From assembly GCA_013368315.1 (NCBI GenBank), contig JAACJM010000195.1, positions 62,001 through 126,000 on the forward strand: DNA of 64,000 bases, given 5' to 3'. The stretch's first letter is position 1. Every line of letters starts with the position of its first letter. This DNA comes from Tetrapyrgos nigripes. Taxonomy: Eukaryota > Basidiomycota > Agaricomycetes > Agaricales > Campanellaceae. The translations under genes were made by a program, and so were the position numbers. Positions 10,926 through 21,189 of the stretch are shown here, piece by piece. The notes below the pieces were generated by a model. It saw nothing but the letters and a program-made list of their open reading frames with translations. It did no database searches and was not told the DNA's origin.

Positions 10926-11368
10926 TGACTAGCTTGACCACTGTAGTCAACGAATGCCGATGTCAGCGCCAAGTTCGTTGGACGACCCAATGACAACCCC
11001 AACGACACCACCCATTCCCATCCCAGGTGCCATTCCAGGTGTAGACCAGGGGAACGACATAGCACTTGAAAAGGCGTCATCCCACTGCCCAGGGTATCCA
11101 CCTCCCATCCCACCACCTCCAGCAGGCAACGACGTACTACCCGCAAACAGTGTAGGCGCAAATTTGAGGTATCCTCCCATAAACTCTACATTGACATTGA
11201 CATTAGACCTCCAGGTGTAACACCAGGAGGAACATGATCCCTCGCCTCAGGGGGGGGGGGGGGGTACAAAACTGGGTTGAGCTGGCATGGGACTGGATGG
11301 TGCCCACTGATTGGATGGATGATAGGCTTGAGGGGGTAGAGAAGATGCGGGACCGACCCAAGGTGAAG
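10926..11368 (-). pseudogene. DUF6699-like gene copy B, body (left of the hAT insertion)
   Basis: Homologous to the N-terminal half of copy A (YHPSNQWAPS, HVPPGVTPGG, a FMGGYLKFAPTLFAGSTSLP patch, YPGQWDDAFSSAM). It is cut at 11368/11376 by the hAT element; its first exon continues at 17844-17942. The DUF6699 domain itself is absent: sequence changes to the ATP synthase g relic near 10925. Near 11255 there is a run of 14 G on the plus strand. Confidence 0.75.
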
Positions 11369-11607
11369 TGTGCGTGTAGGGCTCGGAACCGTCCGTATAC
11401 GGTCACGGTCGTAATCTTTACGGTCGTAAAATGTACGGGAGTGCCGTACCCGTACCGTAAAGCCCAGTCTGGAAATCTGTACGGTACGGTAACGGGTCAA
11501 ATACGGACGTATACGGCTTTACGGTCTCTGAGATTGCATAAAGAAAATTTCTATCTACAGGAAGGGATCTGCGCAAAAATAGAAATTGGGTAAATAAAAT
11601 TAAAACC

Positions 11608-14600
11608 TCAATCATCTCCAAGGATCTCAACGATTGCAATCCGTGCCATGCGAAGCTGTGCTTTAACAACCATTAAGGCCTGTATGGTCTCAGCTTTCAA
11701 GCTAGCACGACGGAGAGAGACTGTATCTCTTCCACCAGAGAAAACACGCTCAACGGCCACTGCAGAACCTGATGCGTAGAAGGTGAAGTTAGCTGCAAAC
11801 ACTCATGAGTGAAGATTTGCCACCTACCTGGGATACAGAGGATGTCCCGAGCAAAACGATACAGCGAAGGAAACTGGTCACATCGTGCATGCCACCACTC
11901 AAGAGGATCAGTCGTCATTTTTACACGGCGAGAAGCAGTACTCCGAAAATATTCATCTAGCTCAGCCTGCAGTGAAGATGGGCCAACACTCGGCTGTTCG
12001 TAGCGGGATAGGAAGTCGATCTTGACAGGAGAATCATCAAATGCTGTAGATGGCGTAGTTGTTGCTGCGGTCGCATTAGAATCATCAGAAGACTCGGCAG
12101 GTTGATACTTTGTGAGAAAATGGATTTCGAAATTGGTTTTTGCAGCATTGATGTCAGCAAGAAGATCGGGTTCCTTCTTGAAATCAGCGACGAGAGCATC
12201 ATATGAGATACGGGGATCCAGCACTGAGTAACATTATTAGCAGATCATTATGAATACAAGAGGTATAAAAACTTACAAGCAGCCCAAGTATAATATGGCG
12301 ATTGATCAAACTTATAATAATAATCACTGAGTTTCGTGTGAGCATCGAAGAGACCACGTCGAAGAGATTGATCGGTGGAATGGGGTAGTTGTGCAAGGAT
12401 TGAGCGCACGTTGTCCTGAAGACCGCGAAAAGTAGCAAGAGTTTTTGAGAGCATCGGCCGCTTTGTGGTAGACATTTCAGTTGTAGCAGCACGAAAGGTT
12501 TTCAACCAGTCTGATGCCAGCTTCAAAGTTTTCCACTCATGCTCCTCAAGCTCAAATTTGCGAAGTTCACGATCTCTAGCACAGTAGGAGTTGATTGCAG
12601 CTTTGTAATGCAAGGCTCGGCCTGAATGAAATGAGAATCACAACTTCAATTATTGACTGATAGAAAAAGAAGTTCAAACTCACGAAGCATCTGATGGGTT
12701 GAAGACCATCGAGTTTTGACATCAAGGATAAGCATAAGTGCGACTTCAGAACGATTTTCATTGGCTGAATTTGCCATCAAAACTTCCTTCAGCCAAGTTT
12801 TTCGGCGTTGGGGGCTGCTTCGGACATGTCGGATGATTTTGCGAAGCTAAAAATGAAAGGAACATTCAGTGCTTTCAAGTAAAAATAAGAAGAAAAAACT
12901 GCACCTTTCCAACTGCTGATTTCATAGCGACATTATCTGGCTCATTATCAATGCCATCCTCAAGTGAAACAGCTTCATCATCAAATTCTCGCCCAACTGG
13001 AGCAATTGCAGAATCCTGATAAGACTCCTGTCCTGAGTGTGTGCTAACAGCACCGATAGCTTCAAGAAGCTATCCAGCTGATCATCAGACAGGGTCAAAA
13101 TCTCAACTGAAGGACAAATCACCTTCAGTGCAGCAAGATGTATTGTGTGAGGTAAACAGCGAAGCCGAGCATCCTTCGCAGAAAAAAGAATGCCATTCTC
13201 TGTACACATCTGACCAAAATTCTCCACCAGAGTATCATTGTTGGTCGCATTATCCATCATGAATGCAATCACCTAACAAAGCAGTAATGAAGCAAGGAAA
13301 AATTGAGCCACATAGACTTTAACCATGAACCTCAGAGTACTTACACGAGCAGTAATTCCAAATTTCTCAAGTGTGTCCCACACAGCTTCAGCCATGTTCG
13401 CACCTGAGTGCTCACCAACAAGCTCTCTAAAATCAATTAAGACCTCAACTTTTGTAGCATTTGCATCAGAGAAAAATTGAATTAAGAAAGCTAGATTCAT
13501 ACCGAGTTTTCCCTTGTTGTCAACATAATGAGCGATGATAGCCATAAATGCATAGCCATTGCTCGAAGTCCATGCATCTAAAGATATAGCAAACTTGGAT
13601 TCGACCTCCTGTTAGACAATTAACATTGCTATGAGTGTGAAAAGTGAAAGGGCAATACGAACACTAAAAAGACTGCGATATTGGTCTACTACACTCTCAT
13701 GCATCTTCATAATCCGAGACCGAATGGTTTTAGAACATGGAATGTTAAGAGTGCGACCATGATGAGTGTATTGCAATAATGCTTGAAACTCGGGATCCTC
13801 GACAGTAGAGAAGGGTTGATCACAGGCAGCAATCCACTTGACGAGAAGTTCTTCAAACTTCGCTTGATCCCAAGGTTCCTATTAGTATAAAGCAGAGTTA
13901 ATTCTAATACTAAATTTTACACGGTACACCTTGCCTGTTGCGCAGCTGCTTGTTTTGCAAACATGTCCTGGATATTGTGTGATAGAGTCTCTAGCCGATT
14001 TAGATAGTCCTTTGCAGCATCTGGACTAAGAGGCTTCTTGTTGCGAGCAATGTCGATCTCTTCTTGAGTCGGGGCTTCCTTCCGTCTATGAAGGACCTCA
14101 TACATGCGATAATGTGCTAGGAAGTGACGCTTAAGATGCCCTGTCAAACCTCGAAGGGAATAAGCAAGGATAACATCAGCAAAACTACAAGTGGACTTTT
14201 CGGTACTTCTGAGAGTTTTTTGTCACTTTTTGTCACTTTTGTCACTCTTCGTCACTTTTTCTCGTGAGGACTTTTTCTGGACTTTTTTTTGGGAGTACTT
14301 TTTAGGACTTTTACTTATTATGGGACTTTTTTCTACTTATGTTAGTTGCAAGAACTTTTGGTTGTACTTTTTTTGACTTTTGGCTGAGGGGTTACAACTG
14401 TACGAGATCAGCTTCCCCAGTGCAGTCTTCCACCTGCCGCTCCAGGTGCTTCGAGTTCGTACGTTACAACGAACCTGAGGTGCAGAACTCCGCAAATCGT
14501 CAAGCCTGAAGTCATATTTGCATATAGAGGGGAACATGAAGCTGGTCATAGTGACGGGGTCGGAAAGGGAGTTGGGGGGACGGCTTGGATATAAGTATAG

Positions 14601-16222
14601 GTAACGGTAACAACGAACCTCGGTCCTCTGCAGAAATTTTCGTCGACGCAGTTTGAAACTCCGCCACCCACCTATACAGTTGCGATCACATGCAGTTTGT
14701 TTTGTTAACCCTTCCCTCCACGTCGTTCGTCTCTCCGAATTCTCCCTAGCATTTTCTTTCGCGTCTGCCGGTCCTTGGTATGCCTATCTTCGTCTTCTGG
14801 GTTACTGATCATGACAAACACTGACTGCTTACTTTTAAGCTGCACTCTGGAGTATCGGAGAAGGTTTTGGGAGTAGCCCCGCAATTTGAAGGTAGTCGTG
14901 ACAGGCTTGGTCGTTGCTTCGGGACTCCAGGTGCGTTCTTAGTGTCTCTTCAAAACTCGGCTTGACCTAACTACATAACCCAGAATATTTCGTCACCCAG
15001 GTGTCTGTTGAAGATATTGTTTCCCTCTGTACGTTCATGCCTTCTCAAGTGCTACCTTAATACTGACTCTGTTCTTACAGATATGTGAGCCGGCTTCATA
15101 TTAGTCTGACCAGTCTTCACGCTGTGGGATTTTTATGTATCTTACTTAGTACTAGTAGCATAGTCTGCTCTGCCTGTATGTATCTACATATGTATAGATG
15201 CATTTTTCAGCTACTTCTACTGAGGTAAGAGAGCAACTTTTCGCAGTCTTACTGACGTCTTTTCAGTACTTTTTGGTGTGGACTTTTTGTGGACTTTTGA
15301 GGACTTCTTGAGGACTTCCATAAGCGATTGGACTTGCCTTTTAAAAGTCATTTGGGTAGTCCCAAAAGTACCAAAAAAGTCAGAAAAAGTCATGAAAAGA
15401 ACGAAAAAGTTGACTTGTATTTTTGCTGATGAATGATATGAAAATTGCTATCACTCACTGTTCAAATTCCCCCGCATCGCCTTTGTGATCTTATAAACCT
15501 TTTGATTGCCGTGCCAACACTTATAATACTTGGTACCTGGTTCGGTAGTGCCATCAGCATCAGTTGGTACTTCCTCATAGAATAGATATATCGGGTGTTG
15601 ACGACGAGTCTACATATGTGTCAGTGAGCCAATTGTTTCAGAATATAGTGGCTTACTTCTCTTGATGAGCGAGATGATTGATTTTTGGCAGTTTGTGTTG
15701 AATCTGAGTCAGTCTTGAATTTTTCACAGTTAGTAACATGCAAGGAAGAGAGTAGGAAATACTTACAACACTTGTGGATGATTCCATTCGTACACCTGCA
15801 TTCTGGCGGCGACGTTTGGCAGGAGCAGAATCTTTGCCTTTATCTCGAGTTTTGCGCTTTTGACCTGCATTTGGCACGGTTTTTGAGGGAAGTATATCGG
15901 CCAGCTAAGCATGAGAGATGATAACCTTGTGTAAAATGAATAAGATAATGATGAAATTATGTGCTCACCTCTTCATTTGAGATATCTGTATCAAAGCCCC
16001 AGTCATCATCATCTAACTCTGTCTCACCATTGAAATCTTCATCTTCACTGTCGGAAACCTCCATAAGGTCAGGAAGATAATTGGCATTACCAGTGCATCA
16101 TTTAGGGGGAGGCCTTGCATTCTTGCTACGGCTGGGACCAGTGCGTTTCTTTGGCATGTTACCATCATCATTAAGTCCAATCTCGTGAATAGCCTGTGCC
16201 ATTTGACTGCTAGTCCCAACAC
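11608..16222 (-). CDS. hAT transposase (many exons)
   Basis: The transposase binds its element ends and cuts and pastes them. Exons in order: an acidic, disordered N-terminus (15960-16220); a BED-like finger region (HPIYLFYEEVP, KYYKCWHGNQKVYKITKAMR, 15455-15620) continuing after a disrupted intron as LTGHLKRHFLAHYRMYEVL; the catalytic core with DAWTSSNGYAFMAIIAHYV, MMDNATNND and RCLPHTIHLAAL; KTRWSSTHQMLR; and the C-terminal dimerisation region SAVAVERVFSGGRDTVSLRR, ending at 11608. The exons after the finger look open. A TGA at 16098-16100 (after ARPPPK) would stop translation if the start lies upstream, and I cannot fix the start. A 1.3-kb insertion sits in the intron between the two finger halves. 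The copy may be inactive. Confidence 0.8.
14174..15431. mobile_element. 1.26-kb TIR element inside a hAT transposase intron
   Basis: The ends are inverted: CATCAGCAAAACTACAAGT at 14174 and, read from the other strand, CATCAGCAAAAATACAAGT at 15431. Arrays of GGACTTTT/GTCACTTTT motifs lie on both sides as subterminal repeats. It has no convincing coding capacity. If it is removed, the host intron becomes about 51 nt with normal GTGAGT and AG borders, which is the usual size here. I could not identify a clear target-site duplication, so the exact ends may be a few bases off. Confidence 0.7.
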
Positions 16223-17843
16223 GTTGCGAATGACCTTATAGTTAAAATCAGAATATGCTAGTATTAACTGAAGCTGAAAACTTACGGGATGGTCCAGCTT
16301 GGGGTTCTGAGGTTGTTATAGCAGGATCTGATTCTTCGTTACCTATCAAATAGATTAAACAGATTATAAGAGGATACAAAAGAACAATCACAAGCTGATG
16401 AACTCACTGGTACCTCCAAAAACATGTACACACATCTGAACACTAGATAACTGACAAACACCTTGCTGAATAAGAGGAATATTCAATGCAAGTTTGCGTC
16501 AAGACGAAATAAGACGAAGGGATGATCTCATATTGGAATGTTTTGGTGCCAGTCCATGGGCCCAAAGGAAATGGTAAACATCCCGTGGTGTTGTGGATTC
16601 ATCAATGACTATCAGATCATAAGAAATACTAATACAGAAGCACTGTTGAGCAGACTTACTCATTGGTATAGAACGCGCGTGAGGTCCAAAAATAAATACT
16701 GGAAACATGAAAGGATGATTGACTTTGACACTCATGCAGCGTTTCCAGCGCCGTGTTGACATGAATGTCCAATGCGATCGATGGCGATGTATTTTTGTTG
16801 TATAGTTTGTGATGAGCCGTGTATAGTGAGGCCAGTACTTGAAATGACCAGTGACTAACTCAAATAAGTAAATACTGTGCGGAAAATCATAGAAAAGACT
16901 CACCGAGTAGAACCGAAAAAATTGTCAAAAAAATTGTCAAAAGGAACAAAAAATATGCACATGAGTAGCTAAGAGTAAAAGTATCACTTCCGAAACAGGA
17001 TGTCAAAGATTTTGGGAAATACGAAGCGAGCGAAAGAAGTGCCAAGGTTGGGAGGAACGCCACAGCATGGATAGCAAACCAGCTGGTTGACTGAGAAAGG
17101 ACCGAGAGAGTATGAGGCTTCTTGAGAGTGCCACGAGTGAGCCTTTTGGTTAAAAGAGTGCCACTGAAGGACACAGGTGCAGAGCTCGAAGACTCTGCCA
17201 TCTGGGGTGCTGCTTTCTTCTCGTTGATCCTAGAGGCTCTTAAACATTTTTCGTCAGTATTGTGCCCCTATAAATCTAACATGAAACAGTTCTACTCACA
17301 TGGAAGTGAGGAGAAAGCCCGTTGATTCTGAATATGTGAGAGGAATTTTTGTCACTTCAATCCAGTCCATACCTGGTCTGGAAATAAAACCGTGTTCGGA
17401 GGGTAAAAGATGACAGCGAGAACGAGCTAAAGTCATGGAGCAACTCGGGAAACCTTGGGTACTCCCAGGGCCAAGGTACAAGCACGTAGTAGTGTGGTCT
17501 TGAGCCACAATCCTTATTGAGTTGGGGGAAGGGTTGTATCGAAGAAGAAAATCCATTACAGGGCCTGATGACTACAATAGAGAGGAATACACAAATATCG
17601 TCCCCTGGAATGTTGCCTACCTCTTGGAACTTCATGGTGGCGTAGAGCGAAGGTTTGATGACATAGCAAACATCCGTAAATACGACCGTGCCGGCCGTAT
17701 ATGCACGGTCAGATACGGTTCTGTCCGTGCCGTGACCGTACCGTCTGTGGCAACCTCTCACAAGGAACGGTACGGTCAAAATCCCGTATGACGGTACCCG
17801 TAAACCGTGAAGTACGGTCCCGGTTCCGAGCCCTATGTGCGTG

Positions 17844-17942
17844 GAATGAGAGCGAGAGTGAGAGTGGCCGTGGCCGTGGGACTCCGTCGTCGGAGGGAGC
17901 TGGAGTCATTAATGGGGGGATAAATAGCGGGGTGTCTGCCAT
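17844..17942 (-). pseudogene. DUF6699-like gene copy B, first exon (right of the hAT insertion)
   Basis: ATG at 17940-17942 begins MADTPLFIPPLMTPAPSD, matching copy A. After about 35 codons the frame is interrupted by the hAT end. A shift relative to copy A was present even before the insertion. Confidence 0.7.
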
Positions 17943-18039
17943 TTTTGGGGGGAGGGGGGAACGACGACAAAAGAGAGAGCGTCAACACATGGGGATTGCG
18001 TCATCAGAATGAATATATATTGCCAGAAATTTATACAGT

Positions 18040-20091
18040 CTAGTAGCTATAGTACTTCGTGTGCAGATGCAATGAGTAATCCCCCAGCTGCAGATTTTTA
18101 GTCCTCTTAATCTCAGCAGTCATAAGCCCGGCCTCCGCAAATCCTTCGCCCTTCAATCGCTTCCCAGCCCTTGACCCAGAGTCGAGATAGGATTTCCAAA
18201 CCCATTCAGAAGTTTCGTGAGAGAAAAGCTCTTGTACAACAATATCAGTCCAAACCGAAGATCTTTGGAGCCCAAATGCGACGTGAATTATATATGAATG
18301 GGACAGTGAATAATCCCATCGGTATGTAAGTAGGCGGAACGTAGGATGACTGCATTCCTTCGGATCATCAGGATGTGGTCGGAAGACGGTAGCATAAGCC
18401 ATATCTTGAGTAATCCTAGCAAAGGGATCAGGTGGAAAGATCCCTTGGAACTCGAGAGGAAGATCGTAGTGGTGTGTGCTCAACGTGGGATGAACTATTA
18501 CGCCCAAATCAGGGAGTCGCAATGGACCAGTCCAGAGGCGAATTTCTGGGTCATCTTTTGCAAGATAACCAACGTCTATCTTCTTCGAAAAATCTCCTCT
18601 CCTCTCAGACGTAATCATTATGTAGTTTCCGCTTTTCAGTTCCTCTAGATATGTATCCCTTGGAATAGAACCTCCGATCCAACTGTGACCAATTGACAGG
18701 GAAGGCCGGTCATTTTCACAGTCGATGCGGAAAGAATCTCCAGTCTTCTGAGACAAGTACTGAACAAACCGAAGTTCCGAAGGTAGAGATACTGTATGTT
18801 CGTCGATGCGAGAGATCTTCAGTCCCGAACTAGAGATTGGTCCCTGAGGTTGTAGATGAAGGAAGTCCCAAGCTGATCGAAGAAGTTCAATTTCGTACTG
18901 CGATGTCCACCTGGATGTATTCGAGGCTCGGACCCTGCGCCCTGTGACGAGATGCTCTGTGACAGTGAGCTCCCGAACGTCATCCATTGGTGGCGGCGAG
19001 CTCGTCAAGAATATCTCGTCTGGATAACACCGTACGTACTGATGTCCACTCGTCTTTCGGAGATAAACGGTCAAGTGGCTACCGCCTCTCGTGGACTGGC
19101 AGAGTAAGTGTGCAAGGAAGATGGGTTCACCAAAGTGCTCGGAACTGGAAGGGATGGGATTGAAAGGAAGATGAATATGTAGGCCGTTGTTATTGAAGGA
19201 ATAGGATGATTTGTTGCCTATGAGTTCCACATTCGAAGCCTGCACGTCGCCTGACATCCTAAATTCATAGGGTGATCGAGCTAGCAAACCCCTTGTCTCG
19301 GTGTTCCTGGCCAGGCGATCGATCTCCCACGGCTTCAGCTCCTTCGTGGGCGGTACCGCAACCCAAGCAAAGATGCTCCGATCATCGGAAATCCTGATAA
19401 TCTCCTGCTGTAGCCGCATGAACGCTTTGACCCCACCCTCCCCATAGATCGGCGACATACTGACACCAAAAACCCCCAACAAACAATATGCTTGGTCCTC
19501 CGGCCTCGTAGTCTCTCGAAACGCTGCCCATGACATCCTCTGAGCGACACTGTATTCGTCAATAATTCGTCCCTTGAACACATCCACTGGGATGCCAGTA
19601 ACCGCCGACACTACATCCTGCAAGCTCCATCTGGTCCCAATCCTTTGCCAGTTCTTATCCAAAAATACAACATATTCAGGAGCGAGCAACTCCTGAAGCG
19701 TCCAACCCCTCTTGAACCATCTACTGCCTCTGAAGTTGGATTTTTCATTTCCAGGATGATACTCTCCAGAGACGTCGGATAGGTAGACGTAACACATTGC
19801 TGCGTCCTCGTAATACTGGTACATTGAGTTGAGCGCTTCGGAGAGCTCGGCACTGCTTTCCTTGTTGATACAACATGAATCGATCCAGATCCAATCGAAA
19901 TGATAGCGACGAGCACGGCCACAAGCGTTCTCGACTTTACGCCAGCCGGCTTTGGATCGGGCGATGTCGAGGTTCTGGATATCCTGAAAGCTAACCTCGT
20001 CCTGCTCCCAAGTGTGCGAGAGGATCACATAGCGTGGAATATCGGTGAAGAACTGCTTGACTGTCAAGTCTTTCGTATGTAAGAGACGCAT
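18040..20091 (-). CDS. HET-domain (vegetative incompatibility-type) protein, 683 aa
   Basis: A single-exon open frame starts MRLLHTKDL, a common start of HET proteins in mushrooms. The HET domain covers about residues 10-180: YVILSHTW (21-28), WIWIDSCCINKE (67-78) and RWFKRGWTLQELLAPE (124-139). AYCLLGVFGVSMSPIYGEGG and SIFAWVAVPP follow, which extend the homologous region of HET-E-like proteins. No NACHT or WD40 repeats are present. In filamentous fungi HET domains act in non-self recognition and trigger cell death; whether this one does is inference. A truncated copy lies at 7079-8447. The partner gene downstream on the same strand is split by a hAT element, but this gene itself is open. 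Confidence 0.9.
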   Translation of the reverse strand: MRLLHTKDLTVKQFFTDIPRYVILSHTWEQDEVSFQDIQNLDIARSKAGWRKVENACGRARRYHFDWIWIDSCCINKESSAELSEALNSMYQYYEDAAMCYVYLSDVSGEYHPGNEKSNFRGSRWFKRGWTLQELLAPEYVVFLDKNWQRIGTRWSLQDVVSAVTGIPVDVFKGRIIDEYSVAQRMSWAAFRETTRPEDQAYCLLGVFGVSMSPIYGEGGVKAFMRLQQEIIRISDDRSIFAWVAVPPTKELKPWEIDRLARNTETRGLLARSPYEFRMSGDVQASNVELIGNKSSYSFNNNGLHIHLPFNPIPSSSEHFGEPIFLAHLLCQSTRGGSHLTVYLRKTSGHQYVRCYPDEIFLTSSPPPMDDVRELTVTEHLVTGRRVRASNTSRWTSQYEIELLRSAWDFLHLQPQGPISSSGLKISRIDEHTVSLPSELRFVQYLSQKTGDSFRIDCENDRPSLSIGHSWIGGSIPRDTYLEELKSGNYIMITSERRGDFSKKIDVGYLAKDDPEIRLWTGPLRLPDLGVIVHPTLSTHHYDLPLEFQGIFPPDPFARITQDMAYATVFRPHPDDPKECSHPTFRLLTYRWDYSLSHSYIIHVAFGLQRSSVWTDIVVQELFSHETSEWVWKSYLDSGSRAGKRLKGEGFAEAGLMTAEIKRTKNLQLGDYSLHLHTKYYSY

Positions 20092-20116
20092 AACGGAGGA
20101 AGTATCGAGAGTCGAC

Positions 20117-20175
20117 CTGAAAAACGAAGGGTTAAAAGAAATCCCGAGGAAAGAGTATCTCGTACGAGTACTTAC
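20117..20175 (-). other. Probable 5'UTR intron of the HET gene
   Basis: On the minus strand GTAAGT starts at 20175 and a pyrimidine-rich TTTTTCAG ends at 20117, giving a 59-nt intron 25 nt before the start codon. Size and splice sites match other introns here. Confidence 0.5.
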
Positions 20176-20233
20176 TAAAGTGAGGGTTCAGGACAATCTG
20201 TTGAGAAAACTCAGTTGAACCACAGCTTAGGCC

Positions 20234-20239
20234 TTTATA
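20234..20239 (-). promoter_or_regulatory. Candidate TATA box of the HET gene
   Basis: TATAAA on the minus strand about 145 bp upstream of the start codon, before the predicted 5'UTR intron. The position fits a transcription start near 20205. It is a short motif, supported only by position. Confidence 0.4.
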
Positions 20240-20601
20240 CACTGCTTATAGACGCTGCACGATCACCAGAGCTGTCTGCATAACTACAGCTGATTTTAGA
20301 ACGAACTGTGATATTGATTACACGCCTTTAGTACAACGGTTCTAACAGCTTTTCATGATCAGTCACTACACGTTCTTCGTCAAAAATACAATCCTGCATT
20401 TGCCCTCGGCCAGCTACAGTAGCTCGGGTGAGGTATGTCTTCCAGCGTCACCCATGCTGGTACATCATCACCCCAGATCCTCATAACAATCCCCATTCCT
20501 CCCAATCATAATCCATGACCGTAGATGCTCCTCCACGCGACCATTTCCACCCTATCTCTTCTTTACTTAACCCCCTTAAGGCTTATACCCACTTACGACC
20601 T

Positions 20602-20647
20602 CAAGAATTCTTTCAGCGCCACTTCAAGAATTCTTTCAACGCCACTT
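20602..20647. repeat. Two 23-bp tandem repeats
   Basis: CAAGAATTCTTTCAGCGCCA-type unit repeated twice head to tail with one mismatch (20602-20624, 20625-20647). No gene is associated with it. Confidence 0.8.
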
Positions 20648-20900
20648 CCCGAAAAACGAAATTCCAGTGCCCTCGATCAGTCTGGCCCGATGACAGCTGT
20701 AAAGACGTGCTCATGGTGTTGTAAATGTAATTTCGCCAAGACAAGCTGGATACAGCCCCTCGACGTATAGGGGGGATTTTACCTAATTACTGAGTATAAA
20801 TACGGTAGTTACATATGCTGTATCTTTACTTGTTTACCTCTGGTACCAATACGACGTCAAACGCTCGTTTCTCTTGCTTTTCGCGCCACAGCGTATTTCA

Positions 20901-21052
20901 ACGCATGGCTGAGGCAAGGCAAGTCCATGCGGAAGGTGGGAGGATGCACGTTTTGAAGGTATATTTTTGACCCGGTGAATGTATCGTTGAGACTCATTGC
21001 TGAGGCAAGGCTAGAGCATGCGGAAGGAGGGAGGATCCATGTTTTGAGGGTC
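20901..21052. repeat. 91-bp-period tandem duplication
   Basis: Two related copies (about 20901-20961 and 20992-21052) share GCTGAGGCAAGG and CATGCGGAAGG motifs. A minus-strand open frame of 108 codons (20857-21183) spans them and therefore repeats itself internally, but I see nothing else to support it as a gene. Confidence 0.6.
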
Positions 21053-21189
21053 CCCCTATTCTCGTAGAGAGAGACGAACTGGGAGGTGTCTGTCTGGGGC
21101 AAAGGACTGCCGGCCTTGTAATAGGGGTATAAGTTCAATGCCGGCACTGAAAGAGACGTTGAGGATGATGGATAGGTATACAAAAAGCG

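Larger units (their letters stand above)
11377..17835 (-). mobile_element. Complete 6,459-bp hAT transposon
   Basis: The ends are TAGGGCTCGGAACCG and its reverse complement, a 15-bp perfect terminal inverted repeat. TGTGCGTG is duplicated directly outside both ends (11369-11376 and 17836-17843), the 8-bp duplication typical of hAT elements. Many TACGGT/ACCGTA subterminal repeats fill about 150 bp at each side and probably bind transposase. The element carries a multi-exon hAT transposase on the minus strand. Joining the flanks restores the continuous DUF6699-like copy B seen in copy A, which independently confirms the boundaries. A second element (14174-15431) lies inside one intron. Confidence 0.95.
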
